From Martelella mediterranea (lineage in GTDB: Bacteria > Pseudomonadota > Alphaproteobacteria > Rhizobiales > Rhizobiaceae), in the NCBI RefSeq assembly GCF_021021415.1, contig NZ_JAINWJ010000001.1, forward strand, positions 303,816-367,815: a DNA stretch of 64,000 bases, written 5' to 3'. Under the pieces are notes generated by a model. That model made no database searches, was not told the origin of the DNA, and saw only the letters and a list, made by a program, of their open reading frames with translations. Both the position numbers and the translations under genes were made by a program. This document shows positions 35,864 to 44,650 of this stretch, in pieces; within the stretch, counting starts at the first letter, position 1; each line of letters starts with the position of its first letter.

Positions 35864-37149
35864 TGCTGCGACGCGTAGCGAGCCTGTCGAGCACGGACCA
35901 GTTGCTCGACGAGCAGATTGAACTCAACCTGAGAAAACGGGGTGTGCTGCTTCGCTTCACGCGCCCGCTCGAGCGCCGCTTCGTGGAGGAGATGCATCGC
36001 AGCCGCCACCGCCAGCTCGTCTGGGCGGGCGCGATCGGCATCTTGGTGATTGCGGGTTTTGCCTTTATCGATCTGATTTATCGGGAAGAATTGCTGGCCC
36101 GCATGACCCTGATCAGATCCGGCGTTGTTCTGGCCTTGCTGTCAGCGCTAACAGTTTTGATCATGCGCGATCTCGACACCCGCCTTCCGGGTTGGATTTC
36201 GGTTTTCGGCGTCGCTGTCTCGGCGATCGGCACCGGGCTGATGCTGAAGACGCCCGGCAACCCGATCGTGGAATTCGAACCTTACACTTTTATTCTGCTG
36301 GCCATCGTCGGCAATATCGCGCTGCCGCTGCGCACGTCACAGGCCGTAGTTGCCGCCTCGGTCAACTTCGCCATCGCCGCCTTCTTCATTCTTCCGCTGC
36401 CGACACTGCTGCCGATGGAAAAGGCCTCTCCGCTGATCTTTCTCGGCGTGACAAGTCTGCTCACTTTGCTGGCGAGCTATCGCATCGAGTCGGTCGAGCG
36501 GAAGGTGTTCCTCCTCTATCTGCGGGAAAAGGTCTATGCCGACGCGCTCTATGCCAAGTATCGCTCGCTCAACGATATCTCGAACACGGATGCGCTCACC
36601 GCGCTCGCCAACCGCCGCCTGTTCGACGATTTCCTGAAACAGAGCTGGACGGCAGCAGCGGAGGCGGACCAGCCGCTGAGCATGCTGATGATCGATATCG
36701 ATCACTTCAAAGGCTATAACGATACCTACGGTCATCCCGCCGGCGACGAATGTTTGAAACGGGTCGCCGCCGCGCTCAAGGCATCGACCCGGTCCGACGA
36801 GGATCTTCCCGCCCGCTTCGGCGGCGAGGAATTCGCACTGGTGCTGCCGAACAGCGACGAAGATGCGGCCCTTGCCCTCAGCGACCGTATTCATGACGCG
36901 ATCGCAGATCTCGCCATCCCGCACGCATCGAGTCCGAGCAAGCGGCTGTCGGTCAGCATCGGCATCGCCGTCGAGCATCCGGCGACGACCCAGCACGATT
37001 CGCGCAACCTCTTGATCAGGGCCGACCGGGCGCTTTATGCCGCCAAGCGCGCGGGCCGCAATTGTACGCAGGTCGACCTCTCCATGGATCCCGCTCCGGA
37101 ATTTGCCGACAATGCCGCGAAGGCCGCGAAGGCCGCCCTGCGAAACTGA
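35860..37149 (+). CDS. Membrane diguanylate cyclase (GGDEF) with degenerate I-site
   Basis: A 429-aa inner-membrane protein. About six hydrophobic helices between residues 50 and 215 form an uncharacterised sensor, followed by a linker and a GGDEF domain from about 235 (TDALTALANRRLFDDF). The active loop ARFGGEEFALV near 326 is intact. The inhibitory RxxD is not canonical: the four residues five places before GGEEF are SDED, with Arg one position too early. The start codon overlaps the carbonic anhydrase stop codon, so translation is coupled. A basic/alanine-rich tail ends the protein. Confidence 0.9.
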   Translation: MMLRRVASLSSTDQLLDEQIELNLRKRGVLLRFTRPLERRFVEEMHRSRHRQLVWAGAIGILVIAGFAFIDLIYREELLARMTLIRSGVVLALLSALTVLIMRDLDTRLPGWISVFGVAVSAIGTGLMLKTPGNPIVEFEPYTFILLAIVGNIALPLRTSQAVVAASVNFAIAAFFILPLPTLLPMEKASPLIFLGVTSLLTLLASYRIESVERKVFLLYLREKVYADALYAKYRSLNDISNTDALTALANRRLFDDFLKQSWTAAAEADQPLSMLMIDIDHFKGYNDTYGHPAGDECLKRVAAALKASTRSDEDLPARFGGEEFALVLPNSDEDAALALSDRIHDAIADLAIPHASSPSKRLSVSIGIAVEHPATTQHDSRNLLIRADRALYAAKRAGRNCTQVDLSMDPAPEFADNAAKAAKAALRN

Positions 37150-37165
37150 GCTCGCATAGACGGCA

Positions 37166-37597
37166 TCATGCCTCGCCGGCAGCGCATTCCGCGCATAACC
37201 CACGCATTTCCACGGTCATGGCGCCGGGCCGGAACCCTTTCGACCGCGCCAACTCGCCAAGCGCGTCCTCGATATCGTGGGCATGAAACTCGATCACCGC
37301 GCCGCAGCCCTCGCAAATCGCGAAGGCCGTCATGCCGTGATGGCTGCAATCCTGATGCGGATGGGCGCAGGCGACATAGGCGTTCAGGCTCTCCAGCCGA
37401 TGGACCAGCCCGGCCTCGGTGAGTTTTTCAAGCGCGCGATAGACCTGCAGCGGCGCTTTGAAGCCGTGATCGCGCAGCCGGTCCAGAATGGTATAGGCGC
37501 TGATCGGCGCCTCGCTGCCGCTGAGGCAGTCGAACACCAGCGCCTGGTTGCGTGTCAGCTTTTCGTCGGGCCTTTTCATCTCGTCCCTCGTTTTCAT
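37166..37597 (-). CDS. zur: Fur-family zinc uptake regulator Zur
   Basis: Zinc-responsive repressor of the high-affinity uptake genes. The winged helix covers about residues 15-85 (LTRNQALVFDCL, APLQVYRALEKLTEAGLVHRLES) and the metal-binding half has HPHQDCSHHG, ICEGCGAVIEF and the closing RGLCAECA, giving the CxxC pairs of the structural zinc. It is the third gene of znuC-znuB-zur; the ATG at 37597 overlaps the znuB stop by four bases, though an ATG six codons later has the better ribosome site. Context with ZnuABC separates it from Fur, Mur and Irr. Confidence 0.92.
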   Translation of the reverse strand: MKTRDEMKRPDEKLTRNQALVFDCLSGSEAPISAYTILDRLRDHGFKAPLQVYRALEKLTEAGLVHRLESLNAYVACAHPHQDCSHHGMTAFAICEGCGAVIEFHAHDIEDALGELARSKGFRPGAMTVEMRGLCAECAAGEA

Positions 37598-38391
37598 CGC
37601 GGCCGCCTTGCCGCTTCGGGCACCAGCGTCACCAGAAAGATCAGCATGGCGGCCACCACGATCGAAGGACCGGATGGCGTGTCATAATAGAGCGAGGAAT
37701 ATAATCCCGCCACCACGCTCACAACCCCGATCAGCGATGCGAACACCGCCATCATCTCCGGCGTGCGCGCGAAGCGGCGGGCGGTGGCGGCCGGCACGAT
37801 CAGGAGCGAGGTGATCAGCATGATGCCGACGATCTTCATCGCGATCGCGATCACCAGCGCCATCAGCAGCATGAAGATGAAGCGCACCGTCTCCGGCCGC
37901 ATGCCCTCGGCCTGGGCGATCTCGGGCGAGACCGTCGCTGCCAAAAGCGGTCGCCACAGGCCCGCGACGGCCGCGACCACCACCAGCCCGCCGAGCCAGA
38001 TCGTGGCGATATCGGTACGGGTTACCGAGAGGATGTCGCCGAACAGGAAGCTGATCAGATCGACCCGGATCCAGGTCAGGAACGATACGATCACCAGGCC
38101 GATCGCCAGCGTGGAATGGGCGAGGATGCCGAGCAGGCTGTCGGTGGAGAGCGCCCGCCGCCGCTCCAGCATGATCAGCATCACCGAGACGATGGTGGCC
38201 ACCACGAACACGCTGAGCGTCAGGTTGACCGTGAACAGCAGCGACAGCGCCACGCCGAGCAGGGCCGAATGCGCCATGGTGTCGCCGAAATAGGCCATCT
38301 TGCGCCAGATGATGAAGCAGCCGAGCGGACCCGCCATCAGCGCGACACCGATGCCGGCGACCAGAGCGCGGACGAAGAAATCGTCAAGCAT
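37594..38391 (-). CDS. znuB: Zinc ABC transporter permease ZnuB
   Basis: Membrane component of the zinc importer, ABC-3 family, 265 aa with about eight helices. Typical segments are GPLGCFIIWRKMAYFGDTMAHSALLG near residues 20-45 (shortened here), SFLFGDILSVTRTDI near 125 and the C-terminal SLLIVPAATARRFARTPE. ATG 38391 overlaps the end of znuC by eight bases and is preceded by GCAGGAAC within it; the longer open frame to 38523 lies in znuC coding sequence and is not real. Confidence 0.94.
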   Translation of the reverse strand: MLDDFFVRALVAGIGVALMAGPLGCFIIWRKMAYFGDTMAHSALLGVALSLLFTVNLTLSVFVVATIVSVMLIMLERRRALSTDSLLGILAHSTLAIGLVIVSFLTWIRVDLISFLFGDILSVTRTDIATIWLGGLVVVAAVAGLWRPLLAATVSPEIAQAEGMRPETVRFIFMLLMALVIAIAMKIVGIMLITSLLIVPAATARRFARTPEMMAVFASLIGVVSVVAGLYSSLYYDTPSGPSIVVAAMLIFLVTLVPEAARRPR

Positions 38392-39196
38392 GTTCCTGCG
38401 CCTCGTGATGATGGCCGTCATCGGGATGGCAATGTTCGGTGACCGAGCCATCGGCATGGCGCACCTTGCCATCGGGCAGATGGGTATGATCGTGATCATG
38501 GCGATAGAGCGCGAGCGCGCCATCGCCGCGGGCGCCGAGTAGCGACTGATAGGCCTCGCTTCCGCTCACGACCTCCGGCGTACCGGTGCAGCAGACATGG
38601 CCGTTGAGACAGACGACCGTATCGGTCCGCGCCATCACCACATGCAGGTCGTGCGAGATCATCAATATGCCGCAGCCCTGGCGTTCCCGGATGCGCGAGA
38701 TCAGAGCGTAAAGCGCGATCTCGCCGGCATGGTCGACGCCCTGCACCGGCTCGTCCAGCACCAGCAGGTCGGGCTTGCGGGCAATCGCACGCGCCAGCAT
38801 CGCGCGCTGGAACTCGCCGCCGGACAGCGTCTGGACTTCGGTCCTTGCGAGATGGGCGATGCCGACCTCCTCCAGCGCTTCGGCGATCGCGTCGGCTGGG
38901 AGCGGCCCGGTCAGGGTCATCAAGCGACGCACCGTCAGCGGCAGGGAATGGTCGATGGCAAGCTTTTGCGGCACATAGCCGACGGTCAGCCCCGCGGCGC
39001 GCTCGACGCTGCCCTCATCGGGCGCGAGAACTCCGAGCGCCATCCGCGCGCTGGTAGATTTGCCCGCGCCATTCGGCCCGATCAGGGTGACGATCTCGCC
39101 GCGGCGCACGCTGAAGCCCACGCCGCGCACGAGCCACCTTCCATTGCGGTGGAGCCCGGCATTGTCGAGCGAGACCAGCAGGTCATTCGAGTGCAT
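38384..39196 (-). CDS. znuC: Zinc ABC transporter ATP-binding protein ZnuC
   Basis: ATPase of the zinc importer, 270 aa. Walker [16 protein letters not shown] near residue 39, signature LSGGEFQRAML near 124, Walker B LLVLDEPVQGVDH near 144 and the switch histidine MISHDLHVV near 178. The last 45 residues are histidine-rich (YRHDHDHTHLPDG, DDGHHHEAQEHA), as in other proteobacterial ZnuC proteins, and probably bind zinc on the cytoplasmic side. First gene of the znuC-znuB-zur unit, divergent from znuA. Confidence 0.94.
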   Translation of the reverse strand: MHSNDLLVSLDNAGLHRNGRWLVRGVGFSVRRGEIVTLIGPNGAGKSTSARMALGVLAPDEGSVERAAGLTVGYVPQKLAIDHSLPLTVRRLMTLTGPLPADAIAEALEEVGIAHLARTEVQTLSGGEFQRAMLARAIARKPDLLVLDEPVQGVDHAGEIALYALISRIRERQGCGILMISHDLHVVMARTDTVVCLNGHVCCTGTPEVVSGSEAYQSLLGARGDGALALYRHDHDHTHLPDGKVRHADGSVTEHCHPDDGHHHEAQEHA

Positions 39197-39233
39197 TTTT
39201 TCAAAACTCCGTCTTGTCCGCGTCTATGGCATA

Positions 39234-39248
39234 CGTTATAGCGTAACG
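39234..39248. promoter_or_regulatory. Candidate Zur box 1 (znuC side)
   Basis: CGTTA-TAGCG-TAACG, an inverted repeat 38 bases upstream of the znuC start. The AT-rich core resembles the alphaproteobacterial Zur box (about GTTATANNRTAAC), and location between divergent zinc-uptake genes supports it. Confidence 0.6.
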
Positions 39249-39256
39249 CAATTGAT

Positions 39257-39269
39257 GTAATAACATTAC
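39257..39269. promoter_or_regulatory. Candidate Zur box 2 (znuA side)
   Basis: GTAAT-AAC-ATTAC, a perfect 5-3-5 inverted repeat 51 bases before znuA. It is close to the common Zur consensus with GTAATGTTATNACATTAC halves. With box 1, eight bases away, it would allow one repressor to control both directions. Confidence 0.65.
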
Positions 39270-39319
39270 GTCGAACTGCAATCCCCGGGCTTCCCGCCTT
39301 CGAAAAGAATGAGGATCTC

Positions 39320-40306
39320 ATGAAAACGTCCCGCCTGCTTCTCCTCACGACGGCCGCGATGGCCCTCGCCCAGACCGCAGCGGCAGAAGATGCCCTCAAG
39401 GTCGTGACGTCGATCAAGCCGCTCTATTCGCTGACGACCGCGCTTACCGCGGGAACCGCGACCGAAACGACGCTTCTGGTGAAGGGCGCCGCCTCGCCCC
39501 ACACCTACAGCATGACGCCATCCGAGGCGCGCGCGCTCCAGAATGCCGATGTCGTGTTCTGGATCGGTCCGGCGCTGGAGCATTTTCTCGACAAGCCGCT
39601 CGACGCGCTCGGCGGCAATGCCGAGATCGTGGAACTGGAAGACGCCCCCGGCGTGGAGACGCTGGCCCCGCGCGAAGGCGGCGCTTTCGATGCGCATGAC
39701 CATGATCACGAAGGCCATGATGAAGACGGGCACGACCATGCCGACCATGATCACGAAGCCGGTCATGACGATCACCATGACCACGGCGAAGTCGACCCGC
39801 ATATGTGGCTTGACCCGATGAATGCGAAGGCCTTTGCCGCCGCGATGGCGGAAACGCTGTCGGAAAACGACCCCGCCAACGCCGAGATCTATGCCGACAA
39901 TGCCGAAAAGCTCGACGCCCGGCTCGATGCGCTGACGACCGACATTCAGGCCCAGATCGACGCCGTGAACGCCAAGCCCTATGTCGTCTTCCACGATGCC
40001 TACCACTATTTCGGCCATCGCTTCGGCATCGAGGCCGCGGGTTCGATCACCGTTAACCCCGAAGCCCCGCCGAGCGCACAGCGCATCCGCGAAATCCACG
40101 ACAAGCTGACCGAACTGGGTGCTGCCTGCGTCTTCTCCGAGCCGCAGTTCCCGCCGAAGATCGTCGACACGGTGATCGAGGGCACGGATGCCCGCACCGG
40201 CGTTCTCGATCCGCTGGGCGCGGGCCTGGAGGACGGACCGGATCTCTATTTCCTGCTTCTGGAAAACCTCGCCGGCAATCTCTCCGACTGCTTTGTGGCC
40301 GAGTAA
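39320..40306 (+). CDS. znuA: Zinc ABC transporter substrate-binding protein ZnuA
   Basis: Periplasmic zinc-binding protein, 328 aa. Signal peptide at residues 1-23 with cleavage after AAA. Zinc ligands: ASPHTYSMTP near residue 60, HMWLDPMNAKAFA near 158 and VFHDAYHYFGHRF near 223. Between them, residues 118-155 form a loop very rich in His and Asp (GHDEDGHDHADHDHEAGHD), which in other ZnuA proteins helps capture zinc. Divergent from znuCB-zur and preceded by two Zur-box candidates; followed by an intrinsic terminator. Confidence 0.95.
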   Translation: MKTSRLLLLTTAAMALAQTAAAEDALKVVTSIKPLYSLTTALTAGTATETTLLVKGAASPHTYSMTPSEARALQNADVVFWIGPALEHFLDKPLDALGGNAEIVELEDAPGVETLAPREGGAFDAHDHDHEGHDEDGHDHADHDHEAGHDDHHDHGEVDPHMWLDPMNAKAFAAAMAETLSENDPANAEIYADNAEKLDARLDALTTDIQAQIDAVNAKPYVVFHDAYHYFGHRFGIEAAGSITVNPEAPPSAQRIREIHDKLTELGAACVFSEPQFPPKIVDTVIEGTDARTGVLDPLGAGLEDGPDLYFLLLENLAGNLSDCFVAE

Positions 40307-40352
40307 TCCGCCATGAAGGCATTGCCCCGGGCGCGCATGGCCGGGGCGATGT

Positions 40353-40390
40353 GGCCTGCGGGCGAGTAGTGCCCCCGCAGGCCTTTTTTT
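40353..40390 (+). terminator. Intrinsic terminator of znuA
   Basis: GGCCTGCGGG (40353-40362) pairs with CCCGCAGGCC (40374-40383) and is followed by seven T. A second stem, GCCCCGG/CCGGGGC (40324-40347), lies just before it. Confidence 0.88.
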
Positions 40391-40411
40391 GTCCGCCGGT
40401 CCGGGACCCGG

Positions 40412-41464
40412 CTACTTCTGCCGTTCCGGTCCCTTGCGTTCGGCCGATTTCGCCCAGAGATTGATGTCGGCCTCGCGAGCATATTTGTCGATTTCGGCAA
40501 GTTCCGCCTCGGTGAAATCGGGATTATCGAGGGCCTTCACGCAATCGAGCACCTGTTCGGGACGGCTTGCGCCAATCAGCGCGGTGGTGACCCGCCCGCC
40601 GCGCAACACCCAGGCCAACGCCATCTGTGCCAGCGTCTGGCCGCGCCGCTCGGCGATCGCGTTCAACGCCCGGATATGCTCAAGCGTGTCCTCGCGCAGG
40701 AATTCATGGCGCAGCGATTTGCCCTGCGCCGCCCGACTGTCATCGGGAATGCCTTTCAGATATTTCGACGTCAGCATGCCCTGGGCCAGCGGCGAGAACA
40801 CGATCGAGCCGAGCCCGAGTTCCTCGAGCGTATCCAGCAGACCGTCCTCCTCCACCCAGCGATTGATCATCGAATAGCTCGGCTGGTGAATGACGAAGGG
40901 CGTCTTCAGTTCCTTCAGGATCTTGTAGGCCGCGCGGGTGCGTTCGGAGTTATAGGAAGAAATTCCCACGTAAAGCGCCCTGCCCGACCGCACGATCTGA
41001 TCGAGCGCCATCATGGTCTCCTCCAGCGGCGTGTCGGGATCGAAGCGGTGGGAATAGAAGATATCGACATAGTCGAGGCCAAGCCGTTTCAGGCTCTGAT
41101 CGCAGGAGGCCAGCAGGTTCTTGCGGCTGCCCCACTCGCCATAGGGCCCGTCCCACATGCCATAGCCGGCCTTGGAGGAGATGATCAGTTCGTCGCGCAG
41201 GCCGGAAAATTCGTTGCGCAGAATATCGCCGAAGGCCTTTTCGGCGGAGCCGGGGGGCGGGCCGTAATTATTGGCGAGATCGAAATGGGTGATGCCGGCA
41301 TCAAACGCGGTCTGGCAGATCGCCACCTTGCGGGCGCGCTCGGTATCGTCGCCGAAATTGTGCCACAGGCCGAGCGAAATCGCCGGCAGCTTGAGCCCGG
41401 ACGCGCCGCAGCGGTTGTATTTCATCGTATCGTAGCGGGTCTTCGAGGGTGTCCAGCGCATCAT
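40412..41464 (-). CDS. Aldo/keto reductase, YghZ / L-glyceraldehyde-3-phosphate reductase type
   Basis: NADPH-dependent oxidoreductase with a TIM barrel, 350 aa. The opening MKYNRCGASGLKLPAISLG and the LWHNFGDD segment are those of the YghZ group. Catalytic tetrad: FDLANNYGPPPGS (Asp and Tyr), LIISSKAGYG (Lys) and FYSHRFDPDTP (His). AGGAGG lies two bases before the ATG at 41464 and five before a second ATG at 41461, either could be used. It is the last gene of a seven-gene sugar operon and may reduce an aldehyde or keto-sugar made by the upstream dehydrogenase. Confidence 0.9.
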   Translation of the reverse strand: MMRWTPSKTRYDTMKYNRCGASGLKLPAISLGLWHNFGDDTERARKVAICQTAFDAGITHFDLANNYGPPPGSAEKAFGDILRNEFSGLRDELIISSKAGYGMWDGPYGEWGSRKNLLASCDQSLKRLGLDYVDIFYSHRFDPDTPLEETMMALDQIVRSGRALYVGISSYNSERTRAAYKILKELKTPFVIHQPSYSMINRWVEEDGLLDTLEELGLGSIVFSPLAQGMLTSKYLKGIPDDSRAAQGKSLRHEFLREDTLEHIRALNAIAERRGQTLAQMALAWVLRGGRVTTALIGASRPEQVLDCVKALDNPDFTEAELAEIDKYAREADINLWAKSAERKGPERQK

Positions 41465-41570
41465 ATCCTCCTGCCTGAAGACGGCCGGGACGGCCCGGCC
41501 ATGAAAAAGGCGGCAGAACGCCGCCTCTTGCGATTCGATTATAGGCAAGGCGGGCGCAAAGCGCCACGCC

Positions 41571-42692
41571 CTACCGCAGCAGCGCCCTGGCCGCCTCCGC
41601 ATCCAGCGCCGCCGGCTGGGTGCAGGTGGTGGAAAGCGGGACGAAGGCGCCGGTCTCCCCGGACTTCAGGATCGCGGCCATGACGTCGACGCCGTGCAGC
41701 GCGCGGGCGAGCGAGCAGCGGGCATCGCGGCCCTCGATCAGCGCCACCGCCATATCGGCCAAGCCGGCCGTGCGGTAATTGGCGCGCTCGCCCTGATTGG
41801 GCTTGCCGAAGGGGTGATCCTGGCTGTCGAGCTCGGATGTCTTGCCATCGCGGCCCGCCGCCTCGACCTTGCCGCCGAAGAAGTTGGGGTCGGGCACGAA
41901 CAGCGTTCCCTCGGTTCCGTAAAGCTCCATGTTCGAATGACGGTGCACCCACACATCCCAGCTTGCGGAAAGCGAAATGGTCGCCCCGTTCTGAAATTCC
42001 AGAAGCGCATGGATATTGGTCGGCGTCTTTACCGGGATGATCTCGCCGCGGCGCGGTTCGGAGGTGATGGTGCGGGTCTCGTTCGCCATCGAGGTCAGCG
42101 CCGCCACCTGTTTCACCGGGCCGATCAGGTTGATCAGATTGGCGATGTAATAGGGGCCGAGATCGAGCACGGGGCCGCCGCCGGGCAGGAAGAAGAAATC
42201 CGGATTGGGATGCCACATCTCCATGCCCGGGCTCATCACGTGGCAGGTGCCGGAGGTCACCCGGCCGATGCCGCCCTCGTCGATATATTTGCGGGCGCGC
42301 TGGTGGGCGCCGCCCAGAAACGTGTCCGGCGCGCAGCCGACCGAAAGCCCCTTTTCGGCGGCGATCCGGCCGAGCTCCTTGCCCTCGTCGACGGAAAGCA
42401 CCAGCGGCTTTTCCGAATAGACGTGCTTGCCCGCCTCGAGAATCCGCTTCGACATCTCGTAATGCGCGCCCGGAATGGTGAGGTTGACGATCACGTCAAG
42501 CTCGTCGTTCTGGAGCAGTTCGTCGACGCTCTGTGCCGTCACGCCGTATTCCTCCGCGCGCGCGGTGGCCGGCGCCGGATTGATGTCGGCGCAGGCGAGC
42601 ACCTTGAGGCCGCGAAACAGCGGCGCGAGAGAAAAATAGGTCGCGGAAATATTGCCGCATCCAAGGATGCCGACACCAAGTTCGCTGGTCAT
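41571..42692 (-). CDS. Gfo/Idh/MocA family oxidoreductase (sugar operon)
   Basis: NAD(P)-dependent sugar dehydrogenase, 373 aa. The Rossmann motif VGILGCGNISATY starts at residue 7, the cofactor and catalytic EKP motif is HVYSEKPLVLS near 91, and GGGPVLDLGPYYI near 172 holds the second-domain aspartate region. The gene starts 11 bases after the TIM-barrel isomerase gene and is part of the same operon. Such dehydrogenases oxidise a ring hydroxyl of sugars or inositols taken up by a linked ABC transporter. Exact substrate unknown. Confidence 0.9.
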   Translation of the reverse strand: MTSELGVGILGCGNISATYFSLAPLFRGLKVLACADINPAPATARAEEYGVTAQSVDELLQNDELDVIVNLTIPGAHYEMSKRILEAGKHVYSEKPLVLSVDEGKELGRIAAEKGLSVGCAPDTFLGGAHQRARKYIDEGGIGRVTSGTCHVMSPGMEMWHPNPDFFFLPGGGPVLDLGPYYIANLINLIGPVKQVAALTSMANETRTITSEPRRGEIIPVKTPTNIHALLEFQNGATISLSASWDVWVHRHSNMELYGTEGTLFVPDPNFFGGKVEAAGRDGKTSELDSQDHPFGKPNQGERANYRTAGLADMAVALIEGRDARCSLARALHGVDVMAAILKSGETGAFVPLSTTCTQPAALDAEAARALLR

Positions 42693-42703
42693 GAATGCCT
42701 CGT

Positions 42704-43465
42704 TCAGAAAGACTGGAAGGATGCGATCGACCGCTCGATAAGCCGGTCGATATCGTTCGGATTGTCGTGCTCGACGATGTAGTGGCGGATCGGCAGCGGC
42801 TTCAGGACGCCCATCAGACCCTTCCAGTCGACCGTGCCGTGGCCGACATCGGCCCAGCCATCCTCATTCTCGTTTTCGCCCGGCTCGGCGATATCCTTGA
42901 CATGGACGGCGCTGAGGCGATCCTTGAACGTCTCGATCCAGTGCAGCGGATCGGCGCCGCCGCGAATGACCCAGGCGATATCGGCCTCCCAGGCAAGCGA
43001 GGGTCCGCCTTCCATCAGATGCGTCATCGGCACGCTGCCATCATCAAGGGCGGCAAATTCGAAATCGTGGTTGTGCCAGCCGAACACGAGGCCGGCATCG
43101 CGCATGGGCGCGCCGGCCTTTTCCAGCCGGGCCCCGAAATCGCGCCAGCCGTCAGCCGTTTTCGGACGGTCATCCGGCATCAGGAAGGGGCAGAACACGC
43201 TGTCCATATTCAGCGCCGATGTGATCTCGAGCACGCGTTCGGGCTCGTTTTCCAGCATGTTGAGGCTGAAGTGACCGGTCGGCATGGCAAGCCCGATCGC
43301 CGCCAGATCGGAGGAAAGCCGGTCGAGCGCTGCCTGGTCGAGATCGTTATAAAGCGCGCCGTAGCCCTCGACTTCAGCGTAACCCGCTGCCGCGAGTTTC
43401 TTGAAGATGGTCGAAAACGGCTGGTAGTTGCGCGCGCTGTAAAGCTGGAATCCTAGTTTTGTCAT
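42704..43465 (-). CDS. Sugar phosphate isomerase/epimerase (xylose isomerase-like TIM barrel)
   Basis: A 253-aa protein of the AP endonuclease 2 / IolE-IolI superfamily. The opening KLGFQLYSARN and the metal-binding patches FGWHNHDFEF near residue 124, WEADIAWVIRGGADP near 165 and VHVKDIAEPGENEN near 190 with the closing HYIVEHDNPND are characteristic; the His, Glu and Asp ligands are present. AGGAAACAG precedes ATG. In sugar operons it usually isomerises or dehydrates the product of the partner Gfo/Idh dehydrogenase, as the tight linkage suggests here. Confidence 0.88.
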   Translation of the reverse strand: MTKLGFQLYSARNYQPFSTIFKKLAAAGYAEVEGYGALYNDLDQAALDRLSSDLAAIGLAMPTGHFSLNMLENEPERVLEITSALNMDSVFCPFLMPDDRPKTADGWRDFGARLEKAGAPMRDAGLVFGWHNHDFEFAALDDGSVPMTHLMEGGPSLAWEADIAWVIRGGADPLHWIETFKDRLSAVHVKDIAEPGENENEDGWADVGHGTVDWKGLMGVLKPLPIRHYIVEHDNPNDIDRLIERSIASFQSF

Positions 43466-43552
43466 CTGTTTCCTCCGGCTGCCGCCATCGATCCGACCGG
43501 CAGGCCCTGTCTGTTATTCATGCCGCGCGGAATGCCCCGTCGCGGCCTTGCT

Positions 43553-44650
43553 TCAAAGCCGCAGTTCGGTCTTCGCATCGAAGACCGAGGCAAGCGGAAT
43601 ATCAAAGGCGAAGCGGATCTTCTGGCCGACCTTGTAGCGGACATTGCCGTTGACCCTGACCGTGATCAGATGGCCTGCATGTTTCAGCCACAGCAGGCTG
43701 TCAGCGCCCATCGGCTCCTCAAGGTCGACGGTCGCCTCGTGCACTTCGAGGTTTTCCTCCGACAGCGCCTTGTCGATGACGATATGTTCCGGCCTGACGC
43801 CGAGCGTCACCTTGCCGGATTCCGGCAATTCGCCATTGGCATCATAGCCTTCGAGCGAGAAGTCGACGTCATTGGTGCGGAACACCGGCTTGCCGTTCTC
43901 GCGGCGCAGTTCGCCATCCATGAAGTTCATCGGCGGCGAGCCGATGAAGCCGGCGACATAGCGATTGACCGGGCGGTTGTAGATCGTGGTCGGCTCGTCA
44001 AGCTGCTGGATAACGCCGCCGCGCATGATCGCGATCCGGTCGGCCAGCGTCATCGCCTCGATCTGGTCGTGGGTCACGTAAACCATCGTGTTTTCAAGCG
44101 ATTGGTGAAGCCGCTTGATCTCCACCCTCAACTCCGACCTGAGCTTCGCGTCGAGGTTCGACAAGGGCTCGTCGAACAGGAACACATCGACATCGCGCAC
44201 CAGCGCACGACCGATCGCGACGCGCTGGCGCTGCCCGCCGGAAAGCTCGGCAGGCTTGCGTTTCAGGAGCGGCTCGATCTGCAGGATTTCGGAGGCGCGC
44301 TTGACGCGCTTGTCGATCTCAGCCTTCGGCACCTTGGCGACCTGCAGGCCGAAGGACAGGTTCTTTTCAACCGTCATCTGCGGATAGAGCGCGTAGGACT
44401 GGAACACCATGCCGATGCCGCGATCCTTCGGCTCCAGCCAGGTGACGTTCTTGTCCTTGATGAAGATCTGGCCGCCGGTGACGTCCAGCAGCCCGGCAAT
44501 GCAGTTCAAAAGCGTGGACTTGCCGCAGCCGGACGAGCCGAGCAACACCAGGAACTCGCCGTCATGGATATCGAGATCGAGGTTCTTGAGGACGTCGATC
44601 GCTCCGAAGGAGAGCGAGAGGTCCTTGATGGAAACACTGGTATTCATCAT
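43553..44650 (-). CDS. Sugar ABC transporter ATP-binding protein (UgpC/MalK type)
   Basis: ATPase of a CUT1 importer, 365 aa. Walker A LLGSSGCGKSTLLNCIAG near residue 37, Q-loop FQSYALYPQMTV near 83, signature LSGGQRQRVAIGRALVRDV near 137, Walker B VFLFDEPLSNLDAKLR near 160, and a C-terminal OB-type domain from about 240 with LGVRPEHIVID. The ATG overlaps the end of the permease stop (TAAATG), so translation is coupled; a second ATG follows at 44647. Confidence 0.94.
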   Translation of the reverse strand: MMNTSVSIKDLSLSFGAIDVLKNLDLDIHDGEFLVLLGSSGCGKSTLLNCIAGLLDVTGGQIFIKDKNVTWLEPKDRGIGMVFQSYALYPQMTVEKNLSFGLQVAKVPKAEIDKRVKRASEILQIEPLLKRKPAELSGGQRQRVAIGRALVRDVDVFLFDEPLSNLDAKLRSELRVEIKRLHQSLENTMVYVTHDQIEAMTLADRIAIMRGGVIQQLDEPTTIYNRPVNRYVAGFIGSPPMNFMDGELRRENGKPVFRTNDVDFSLEGYDANGELPESGKVTLGVRPEHIVIDKALSEENLEVHEATVDLEEPMGADSLLWLKHAGHLITVRVNGNVRYKVGQKIRFAFDIPLASVFDAKTELRL

